From Haematobia irritans (taxonomy: Eukaryota > Arthropoda > Insecta > Diptera > Muscidae), in the NCBI RefSeq assembly GCF_050003625.1, contig NC_134397.1, forward strand, positions 99,749,132-99,813,131: a DNA stretch of 64,000 nt, given 5' to 3'. A model generated the notes under the pieces. The model saw only the letters and a list, made by a program, of their open reading frames with translations, made no database searches and had not been told where the DNA came from. The position numbers and the translations under genes are program-made. Below, in pieces: positions 55,067 through 64,000 of the stretch (position 1 is the stretch's first letter; every line of letters starts with the position of its first letter).

Positions 55067-56007
55067 ATGCAGCGAAATTCAAAGTCATCCACTGGGTTGC
55101 TAATTTCAGGGCCCAGTGGACGGGTATCGACTGGCGTTATAAATTTGGGCAATGACCAAGAGTTAGGCCCAATTAGTCGACCTGTAGACGGGTCGACAGG
55201 TGGTGACACTTTGACAAGTCGTACTTCTTCTAAGGTAACGACATCAAAAGGAGGTAATCCCTCACGAAAGAGATCCAAGGAACGCAGAAATGCTTTGTTT
55301 ATCCTAAAGAAGTTAGGATCAGTCGACCCAAGCACGCTGTCGGCTAAACAAAACGATTCCTTAAAATGGGCTCAAGGAATTCTTGAGGCTGGAAAAATGG
55401 AACGATCACCGGATGAGCTGCCATCCTCCAAAAGGGATCAAAGATCGTTTGCCTCAGTTGCTAAAGACAGCCTTGTGATGGCTATCATTAATAAAGGATC
55501 ATTGGACGGTATGGTTCCAAAGCAAAAATGGGGGAAATTGAGAATGCTCTGTCTGTCGTCTACTCACAGGTGCTGGAAAAGTTTCCCGGTCCAGATCCTC
55601 GACACGAAAAGGCTGGTTGGTATCAAGGACGATTTAAGCTAGTCGCATTTGAGGACAAGAGGTCTATAGAATGTTTTAAATGTTTTAAAATTTACTAATT
55701 GGTGAAGTTTGGGAAGGAGCTGCTCTAGAGTTAGTCGAGAAGAAAGACATACCGGCTAGACCTAGAGCACATGCGTGGATACCTGCAACCCCTTCTGACC
55801 CTGAATCTATTTTAAATAGACTGAAACGATGCAATCCAGATCTTCCAACAGCTGATTGGAAGGTTGTCCGTTTGGATGAAGTGGATGGACCAAGACGGCA
55901 TGCAGTGTTTATATTGAACACTCAGTCTTTGCCACATCTAGCAAAGTCCCAGGGCCGTGTATGTTATGACTTTCATTATATCCAAATGAAGTTATATAAA
56001 AACGATT
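55067..56007 (+). pseudogene. LINE-A ORF1, frameshifted
   Basis: MQRNSKSSTGLLISGPSGRV at the start, KRSKERRNALFILKKLGSVD, then a frameshift near 55540. The DUF4780-like part follows (EVWEGAALELVEKKDIPA, NPDLPTADWKV), with a stop at 56007. Confidence 0.8.
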
Positions 56008-57376
56008 AGCTAAAGGATTCAGAAATGGACAAGCCTCTGTCTGAATCAGAAGTAAGCGGATCCTCTTGCGAAGTCGAGGGAGATACCAAAGTTGAAGACA
56101 TGGATAGACACCGTAATTGCTAAAAACGAGCTCAACTTGTTTCTGCTTCCTTCAATGTGCAATACAGACACTGTCGTTGCCAGTTTAGAAATAGCCAAAT
56201 GCAAATATTGGGTATCTTCGGTCTACATGGGACATGACAGGGAGATGCCTCCATGTGCCGTTAAGACCTTAGTGGAGGATTCACTGAAAACAAAGACGAA
56301 ACTCATTATGGGATGCGATGTGAATGCACATCATAGTATATGGGGAAGTATTGATACTAATGCAAGGGGAGAGTCGCTCATAGAGTTTATTTTGCGTTAG
56401 TGTTGTAAATTTTGATTACTTTTGACTACTCGTTACTACTCGTTACTTTTCAATTGAGTACTCGTTACTACTCGTTGAACACTCAGTCTTTGCCACATCT
56501 AGCAAAGTCCCAGGGCCGTGTATGTTATGACTTTCATTATATCCAAATGAAGTTATATAAAAACGATTAGCTAAAGGATTCAGAAATGGACAAGCCTCTG
56601 TCTGAATCAGAAGTAAGCGGATCCTCTTGCGAAGTCGAGGGAGATACCAAAGTTGAAGACATGGATAGACACCGTATGCGAGAGGTGGTTTCTAGTGCCT
56701 CAGAACTCACCAAAGTTGAACCTATGGTTATTGCGAGAGTCACCGAGATCTCTGAAGAGGACATTCTTGATGACTTGATTCAAGCGGCTGATGTGACGGT
56801 TGTTGAAAATCTCGATGGTCCTACGTATCCTCCAGATAAATCTTCATAATTGTAAGGCTGCATGTGCTGCTTTAAAAGTTATCCTGATGAAAGGGGGCGT
56901 AGATATAGTTCTTATTCAGGAACCATATGTTTATAGAAACGAAATATGTGAATTAAGTACTCCGGGGTTCAAACTATTGCAGTATACTGGTAATGATGTA
57001 AATCGAGCCTGTATAATTGCTAAAAACGAGCTCAACTTGTTTCTGCTTCCTTCAATGTGCAATACAGACACTGTCGTTGCCAGTTTAGAAATAGCCAAAT
57101 GCAAATATTGGGTATCTTCGGTCTACATGGGACATGACAGGGAGATGCCTCCATGTGCCGTTAAGACCTTAGTGGAGGATTCACTGAAAACAAAGACGAA
57201 ACTCATTATGGGATGCGATGTGAATGCACATCATAGTATATGGGGAAGTATTGATACTAATGCAAGGGGAGAGTCGCTCATAGAGTTTATTTTGCGTTAG
57301 TGTTGTAAATTTTGATTACTTTTGACTACTCGTTACTTTTCAATTGAGTTCTCGTTACTACTCGTTACTTTTGTAA
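55916..57376 (+). repeat. Tandem duplication of ORF1 tail, linker and endonuclease
   Basis: GAACACTCAGTCTTTGCCAC occurs at 55916 and 56477. TAATTGCTAAAAACGAGCTC occurs at 56114 and 57014. The unit is therefore 900 bp, and the first copy lacks 339 bp between linker and endonuclease. The first copy ends inside the hAT element (79 bp of it), so the duplication is younger than the hAT insertion. The two copies look almost identical. Confidence 0.9.
56800..57300 (+). pseudogene. LINE-A ORF2 endonuclease, cut by hAT
   Basis: RILQINLHNCKAACAALKVI, VLIQEPYVYRNEI, LIMGCDVNAHHSIWGSIDTN. The open frame stops two codons into the hAT element. The endonuclease resumes after it at 58172. Confidence 0.85.
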
Positions 57377-58171
57377 AAAAATTAAAAAAGACATTGGGGG
57401 CACTTTTTAATAATATCGTCCTCTTTTTTAAATTTAAAAACAGTATAGAAAAGCAAATTACATTATCCAGTTTTATTCTAGTGTTATAAAATGTGGTGTT
57501 GTAGATATATGGGTCTCGTTAGAAAAAGATTTTCACCAATCATTCAAAGTTTTAGAGCCAATTTCGTATTCACTATTTGGTATTTTTTCGTCAGGGTATA
57601 TCTAAATGGCATTGTGTATTACTGATGCTTGCAATTTGCAAACTTTTTAAATCCACCATTGACAGTGGATGAAAATATTTAGCGATCATTTTTATCGTGA
57701 GACCCAATGTTGAAATTTTCCAAGGGTTTTTGAATAAGCTTGGATACCTTCTCTGAAAACAATTGGATTGAACCAGCTGAAGTCAACGACATTATTATTC
57801 ATACTATTAGCATGAGACGTGATCCATGTGATGCTTTAAATTATAGCTCCCACCTACACCCAATGCAAATTTTTTCAAATGCAAACGTTTTTAAGAAATC
57901 AGATAAATTTTTCACTTTGTTCAAAGGTGAAGCCATATATCCTTTTTGTGTTATTTTAACTGATAAAACGATTTTCGAAAACTTCAATTAATATTTTCCA
58001 AGAAGTCAAGAATTTTACTTCTAAACCGCCAACTTACTTACCGTCAGAAGAAAAAAACTGGCATTGAAGCTATTGAGTACTCTTTTACTAGTAACGAGTC
58101 AGTAACGAGTAACTAGTAATTAGTCAGTAACGAGTACTTGTAATCAAATACTCGTTACTTTCCCTACACTA
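57298..58171. mobile_element. hAT-type element with TACTCGTTAC repeats
   Basis: An 874-bp element with ends TAGTGTTGTAAA and TTTCCCTACACTA and a perfect 8-bp duplication TTTTGCGT (57290-57297, 58172-58179). The subterminal zones are arrays of ACTCGTTACT/AGTAACGAGT. The frame 57740-57991 (MDTFSENNWIEPAEVNDIII) is unrecognised and may be a transposase scrap. Confidence 0.93.
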
Positions 58172-61137
58172 TTTTGCGTACTAATCTGGTAGTTTGCAAC
58201 AAGGGAGATGCCCCAAACCTTTGTCACTAAAAACAGGCAAGAGGTTTTGGACATCACCTTGGCCTCGCAAGAACTGAATGAAATGATATCTGAGTGGCAG
58301 GTTTTATGTGAACACAGCTTCTCAAATCATCGCTACATCAGTTTCAAATTTGATGTTCATATCACCAAGACCATATTTCCGCCAAATGTTAGGAAAGCTG
58401 ACTGGAATAGGTATAGGGAATCGTTCAATATGATGATACCGGAAATACCAGAGACAAATATGAGCACTGTGCAAGATATCGAACACGCAGTGGAGAGGAT
58501 TACTAAGGCCTTCAACATCTCACTGAAAGCTGCATGCCCTAGAGGGAAGCCAAGGGGGAAAAATCGACCACCATGGTGGTCTACGGAATTAAGAAATATG
58601 AGGAAATCCTGCAGGAAGCTCTTTAACAAGGCAAAGTCCACCAGAGACCCTGAGGACTGGGACGCTTACAAAAAGAATCTGAGAGGATACAAGCGAGAAT
58701 TGAGAAAGGCTCAGCATAACTCTTGGAATGATTACTGCAGCAGTACTGAGAATACGTCCGAGGCTTCCAGACTACGGAAAGTTCTGGCATCCACCAACTC
58801 CGCTCCAGGTTTCATTAATCAATCAGACGGTTGAACCATGTACTGGCGGTGCCACAGTTGCTCAGCGGACGTTTCCTGTCGAGGAAATTGTGTCGGAAAC
58901 TAGAATAAGATGGGCGATAAATAGCTTTGGACCATTCAAATCCCCCGGACCTGATGGAATTACAAGCAGTAACTTACAAAATTATCCCCTGGTTGTCGGC
59001 GATATATAAAGGATGTATCAACTTATCATATATCCCAGGAAAGTGGAGGGAAACAAAAGTCGTTTTCATACCTAAAGCGGGAAAAGCCTCTCACTCGAGG
59101 GCGAAGGATTTCCGACCAATCAGCTTATCCTCATTCCTACTTAAGACTCAGGAGAGGATGATAGATATTTATCTTAGAACTAGCATCGATTCAAGTTTGT
59201 TCTCGAAACGACACCATGCATACTCGAAGGGCTGGTCTACTGAGACCGCACTACATGAACTTGTCAGCTTTATTGAAAGCTCACTATCTGTCAAAGAATA
59301 CACAATCGTGGCGTTTCTAGACATCGAAGGGGCGTTCAATAATATCCATCCGAGCTCGATATTAAATGGACTGACAACTCTGAATGTTGATCCATGTATA
59401 CTCAGGCTGTTAGACGAACTGCTAATGAAGAGACGTATTTCAGCCACACTAGGACAAGCAAACATACAAAGGTATGTCAACAGAGGCACTCCCCAAGGAG
59501 GAGTTCTATCACCTCTTCTTTGGAATGTTGCTATAAATAACCTTCTGGTTACTCTAGAAAAAGAAAGGATAAAAGTGGTGACATACGCAGATGATGTGGC
59601 TCTGGCAGTCAGGGGAAAATTCCCATCCACAATCAGAGATATTATTCAGAGGGCCCTCCGGATGACTGAGAAATGGGCGAAAGACAATGGTCTTGGGGTA
59701 AATCCTGCAAAGACAGAATTAGTGATGTACTGCAAAGTTCGCAAAACTCCCACGGTTAGGCCTATTTCCTTAGGGGTATTGAAATTCCCTTTGGTGAGTG
59801 TGCAAAATACCTTGGTGTTATTTTGGACAGGAAGCTGAACTTTAAGCTTAATATTGAAGAAAGGGCGAGAAGAGCAACTGAGTACTCGTGCAAAAAGGCA
59901 ATAGGAACAAAGTGGGGACTAAAACCAAAAATTGTGCATTGGCTATACACGGCAGTGGTTAGACCTATAATGCTATATGGTGTTGTAGTCTGGTGGCCGG
60001 CACTTCAGAAACCGATTTGTTTAGATAAAGTTCAGCGTATGGCGTGTTTGTGTATTTCAGGCGCATTCAGCTAGACAGGAACAAATTCCTTAATGTAATG
60101 CTGCATCTATTGCCTTTAGACATTTTGGCCAAACAGTCAGCTACAACAACGGCTGTGCGGTTGCGCGAGCTATCGCTGTGGTCGGAAAAAAGTTACGGTC
60201 ACAGTTTGGTCCTCAAAATAATGCCAGATGTGCCTAACGTAGTGGATTACACTTTGGTGAGTCCACTTTTCGACAAAAAGTTTGAGACTCTAATCCCCAA
60301 CAGTGAGGCGTGGTGCACACAGACCCCGAGAAATAAAGAATATATACATTTCTACACTGATGGCTCCAAATTGGATGGACATGTGGGGTTCGGAGTATAT
60401 TCTAATGATCTGGAACTTCGAATAGCGAAAAGATTACCTAATCACTGTAGTGTTTTTCAGGCTGAAATATTAGCTATAGAGAGGTGGCGAATTGGCTGAG
60501 AAGTAATGTTCCAAAAAATGTGGGCATTAATATATACTCAGACAGTCAACCTGCAATAAAATCCTTGGACTCTGTGTTCCTCAACTCGAAAACGGCCATC
60601 GACTGCCGCAAATCTCTCAATGAGATGGCTGAGCAGCACAATATTCACCTAATATGGGTGCCTGGCCATAGGAATATACCGGGGAACTGCGAAGCAGATG
60701 AGCTAGCAAGGCTAGGAACTACCTTACATATTCCAGGGGAACTAGAATCTGTTGGTATGCCTCTGGCTACCTGCAAGCTCTTACTGCGTGAGAAGGCTGT
60801 AATGATGGCAAATGTTCGATGGGAGAATTGTAAGGGTTGTAACGACACCACGCAAATATGGCCCCATTTCAACTTAAAACGCACACTAGATATGCTAGTG
60901 TTCTCGAGACGTCAGATATCACTCCTGATATCTGCTATAACGGGTCGCTGCCTGATAGGCGATTTTGCAAAAACTATTGGCGCGAAGTATAATGACTATT
61001 GTATGAGGTGTCATGATGCGGAGGAAAAAGAATCAATTAAACACCTCTTGTGTGAGTGCCCTGCATTTGGTGTAAAGCGCAAGCAAACTTTTAGGAGCAT
61101 ATACCTTCAGATTACTGGCGGATCTGGAAAACGTTAA
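58172..61137 (+). pseudogene. LINE-A ORF2 remainder: linker, RT, RNase H
   Basis: Endonuclease end and linker (58208-58834, RKADWNRYRESFNMMIPEIP, GKNRPPWWSTELRNMRKSCR). RT 58927-59838 (SPGPDGIT, AFLDIEGAFNNIHPSSILNG, RGTPQGGVLSPLLWNVAINN, VTYADDVALAVRG). Thumb 59823-60074. RNase H 60350-61137 (FYTDGSKLDGHVGFGVYSND, IYSDSQPAIKSLDS, LIWVPGHRNIPGNCEADELA). At the end is a Cys/His stretch (YCMRCHDAEEKESIKHLLCE). At least five frameshifts, but all catalytic motifs are present. Confidence 0.9.
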
Positions 61138-61330
61138 CTTAAGCAGTCTGCTAATGTTTTTGGAACAATCTGGTTGGTTCAGCGAAGAAAAATAATAGAG
61201 AAGGTTCAGCGGTTAAAACTAGAAGTGTCCATATGTAATAGGTACTTTTAGTTAATGTGGTATCACAATGGACTGAATAGTCTAAGTGAGCCTGAATCTT
61301 AATCGGGCTGCCACTTTAACCTAACCTAAC

Positions 61331-61441
61331 CTTCTCTGCATGGTGGCCTAATATCCCACCACACTTGAAATTCGTAGTAGGTACTTATTACGATGATTTT
61401 ATCTCCGCTATTAAAAAACACGTCCGTTCCGTTCAACGGTT
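61331..61441 (-). mobile_element. LINE-A 5' leader fragment
   Basis: The reverse complement of the copy D leader (GCATGGTGGCCTAATATCCC to CGTTCCGTTCAACGG). It touches the 3' end of copy D. Confidence 0.85.
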
Positions 61442-61480
61442 GAATGATAATCAACTACCGTTGCTTTGTTGTTTTTTTTT

Positions 61481-61715
61481 GCAATTAAAGAGCTTCCTGC
61501 AGGATTTCCTCATATTACTTAACTCCGTAGACCACCATGGCGGTCGATTTTTCCCCCTTGGCTTCCCTCTAGGGCATGCAGCTTTCAGTGAGATGTTGAA
61601 GGCCTTAGTAATCCTCTCCACTGCGTGTTCGATATCTTGCACAGTGCTCATATTTGTCTCTGGTATTTCCGGTATCATCATGTTGAACGATTCCAATCAG
61701 CTTTCCTAACATTTG
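61481..61715 (-). pseudogene. LINE-A ORF2 linker fragment
   Basis: Reads ESFNMMIPEIPETNMSTVQD and GKNRPPWWSTELSNMRKSCR, matching 58420-58625 of copy D. Both ends are broken. Confidence 0.88.
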
Positions 61716-62290
61716 GCGGAAATATTCACGAAATGAAAAGTCATACTCGCGCACCCTCACACATGAACAACGTTTATGCCTCACGCTTTCGCACGATTCA
61801 CGACAATTTTCGTGAGTCACGAATATTTTCGGAACACGACAATTTTCGTGGCTCAATAAAATTCTAGTAATTAACAAAATGTCTCGTGACTCACGCTATT
61901 GAAATCTTAAGCGTGATTAAATAAGTAAAGGTGATTAAAATCGGTGAGCTTGAATTTAATCGTGAACGTGAATTTGTTCGTGATTGTGACTTTTTGTGTC
62001 TCTGTTTTACCGTGAGTGTGAATTTTATCGTGAACATGAATTTTATCATTAACGTGTATTGTATCTTGAACGTGAGTTGGATCGTGAGCGTGAGTTGGAT
62101 CGTGAAAGTAAATTTTTATCGGAAGCGTGATTTCGGAGAAATTTTACTCACTCACAATCACGAACGCAATTTGATTTTTACTCGCGCTCACGCGCCACAC
62201 ATTTTTCTTTAGTCCCGTTCACGCATATTCACGAGATTTCGTTTAAATTTCATTCACTGCTTCGCGTGAATCACTCGTGACGCACGAAAA
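61716..62290. repeat. CACGA/CGTGA-rich repeat
   Basis: A dense mix of GTGAGTCACGA and CGTGAACGTGA words in both orientations, like the hAT MITE at 2963-3470. It directly interrupts LINE-A sequence on its left, but I could not define both ends, so it may be a larger diverged relative. Confidence 0.6.
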
Positions 62291-62881
62291 TGTTTGTTTT
62301 TTTTTTAACCCATTTCAATTTAAGCGGCGGTGTAAAAAAACCAAAGTATTATAAAGCGCCAATATTCGTGCTAATCCACTATTAAGTTGCCAAGAAGTGG
62401 CTTCCTCCCTTTTACGATTCCTTCCAAATTCCCCACTGCACTGCTGATATGTTTTCCACATCATCACCGCATTTCTCGTCACTGGGACATCCCAACCGAA
62501 GTTCAAATTTTTTCAAAATCATTGTTTTTCAAACCTTTTTTCTCCAGGTCTTTTGTCAAAAAATATGTAATTTTACTACCACAATTGCCAAAGTTGCCCA
62601 CAGGTCCCTGTGCCCTAACCTAACCCACAGGTAACTTTTCAATTTTAAAAATTTCTCATCTGTTGTTTTTTTTTTGCAATTCTAAGATTTGACTTCCAGA
62701 AATATTTTATTTAACATATACTACAACAGATATAATAAAAATTTTCAACATTTTAGTTGTAATTGGCTGCTAGTTTACTACGAAAATACCACTACTTGTT
62801 GTTTTTATTTTGTCAATCGATCTTATTGCATTTTTAAATAACAACGCGAACCACATTTGTATTATAATTTCACACAAATAA
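62291..62881. other. AT-rich spacer, no gene seen
   Basis: A short frame 62387-62623 has no recognisable protein features. CCTAACCTAACCC near 62615 resembles the LINE-A tail but has no matching flank. Confidence 0.35.
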
Positions 62882-63440
62882 CACTAGTTTACAAAAAAAA
62901 TTTTTCATACACCATTGATAAAAACCAACTTTTCTTATGTGGGAAAGTCGCTAATTTTTGCATGTTTTGTCGTCATTAAATTGCTTATAACTTTGTCATT
63001 TTTCGATCGATTTTCTTATTGTTGGTCTTTTTGCTTACGTTAGAGTATCGTCTATACGACCACGAAGAGAAACGAATTTTATTATAATTAGTTTATACTT
63101 TTCTGGCGGAAAAGGTCCGTTGTAAAACACGAATTTTTTGAAAATATTGATTTTTCGCATTGATATTTTTTGAACCACTTAACTTATCACAAATCCATTT
63201 ATACACGATTATTCGTCATCATATAACCTTTCATTTGTGTATCAACAACGTTATAATCGGACGTTTCTAACTCGAGATATATTGTGTTTAGTGAAAAAAG
63301 AGCGAAAATTTAAAAATAACGGGATATCTCAAAAACGGTTCCATAAAAAATGTTTAAACATTTTTTTTCGAATTCAGCAGCTTAAAATACACAAGAAAAG
63401 TTGGTTTTTATCAATGGTACATTTTGAGTGTAAACTAGTG
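62882..63440. mobile_element. CAC-type inverted-repeat element
   Basis: CACTAGTTTACA at the left and TGTAAACTAGTG at the right, with inner inverted matches (CCATTGATAAAAACCAACTT). TA follows the right end and AA precedes the left. 559 bp, no gene. Confidence 0.75.
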
Positions 63441-64000
63441 TAATTAATAAATTATTTCCTAATTCACATTGCAAATGGCGCCATGTTTTAAAACTAACTA
63501 ATCTCAACATATGAAAGGATTTAACACGATCTAATTAGGGACTGTACGCTTTACGTCAGTTTTTCAACTCGAAAAAAAACAAAGTACCACAAAATAAAAA
63601 ATATTTCGGTAGTTTTTCGCATTTTTGGTTTTGTATGGGATTTCGCTGCGGAAACCGAACATAGTACCTACCTTAAGTTGCGTTTCAGCGTTTTAACGAA
63701 AAAATTGGTCGATATTCTCAATTTAAAGAGGAGGGTCGGCTTTTGTTTTACGTAGAAAAGACCACGAAAAGTGTACGCCGATTCCACAGATTTAATTTTA
63801 AACATTCATTCTATATACTTTTATTGATTCTTTCTTGTAGACATATGATTCCTTAAGCAGTTAGTAGTGTGGTTTTCTCAACAATCGGACTGACGACTTT
63901 AAACGTATTACAGATAATTGTGGCAATGCACATTTCCGAAAGGCTTTGTGCATCTTCTTGCGTTAATTTTTACTTTCACAAAAACTATAAAAACTTATAA
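63441..64000. other. Spacer, no gene seen
   Basis: AT-rich sequence with no repeat partner found in this window. Confidence 0.35.

Larger units (their letters stand above)
54974..61330 (+). mobile_element. LINE-A copy D, most complete copy
   Basis: 5' leader from CAACCGTCGAACGGAACGGA, ORF1, linker, ORF2 (endonuclease, RT, RNase H) and a 3' UTR ending CTTTAACCTAACCTAACC. It is interrupted by a tandem duplication and a hAT element. It lies head to head with copy C, only about 20 bp apart. Confidence 0.9.

Noticed and set aside
62387..62634. Short frames in the last spacer
   Set aside because: No recognisable motif, two overlapping frames of equal quality, and no paralogue.

Overview
The window looks like a transposon-dense heterochromatic or intergenic stretch of a calyptrate (probably muscid) fly genome. 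It is AT-rich, it contains arrays with fly-type ends (TATACCCTCCACCATAG and related), and almost everything readable belongs to a mobile element. I see no clearly intact host gene, no rRNA, no CRISPR array and no prokaryotic feature. Families are named here for convenience: Mar (DD41D mariner), LINE-A (LOA/I-like, with RNase H), LINE-B, LINE-C and LINE-D (CR1/L2-like, with zinc-finger ORF1), TA153 (TA-flanked elements with a 153-bp internal period) and CAC (TA-flanked elements whose ends begin CAC).

Layout. 1-2621 is a TA153 element split by a full-length Mar. 2624-8744 is a decayed LINE-A split by a hAT MITE, a deleted Mar and a 2.6-kb CAC element, the last itself split by another MITE. 8748-9188 is the 5' end of another LINE-A. 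9581-19665 is a second copy of the same CAC element, opened by an 8-kb insert (10144-18158) that holds a deleted Mar and an apparently intact LINE-B, which carries a third deleted Mar 4 bp after its ORF2 stop. 19916-25245 is a TA153 fragment abutting a decayed reverse-strand LINE-B, which holds a 941-bp element in its ORF1. 25246-27987 is a reverse-strand LINE-C with two related hAT MITEs in its endonuclease. 28474-31082 is a hAT element with a transposase relic, itself hit by a TA153 element and a second hAT. 32330-35770 is a decayed LINE-D. 35891-38640 holds MITEs, a hAT and a Helitron helicase relic. 39267-43813 is a hAT-like element with up to four further levels of nesting.

44150-49245 is the only stretch that looks derived from host genes. 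It has a relic resembling Ipi1/TEX10 (plus strand) and, on the minus strand, a spliced-looking Arg/Ser-rich gene whose exon pair is tandemly duplicated, with a TA153 element in one intron. 50096-61330 holds two LINE-A copies arranged head to head (minus then plus). The plus copy has a recent 900-bp internal tandem duplication. 61331-64000 holds LINE-A fragments, a CGTGAGT-rich repeat and one more terminal-inverted-repeat element.

The value of the window is its internal controls. Many insertions have an uninterrupted paralogue in the same window, or perfect or near-perfect target duplications, so exact boundaries can be read. The three signals I would follow first are: a conserved A_AAA_AAC slippery heptamer directly before the ORF1 stop in two diverged LINE-B copies, with ORF2 open in the -1 frame and no usable ATG; three independent mariner deletions that each remove 372-373 bp; and the exon-pair duplication on the minus strand.
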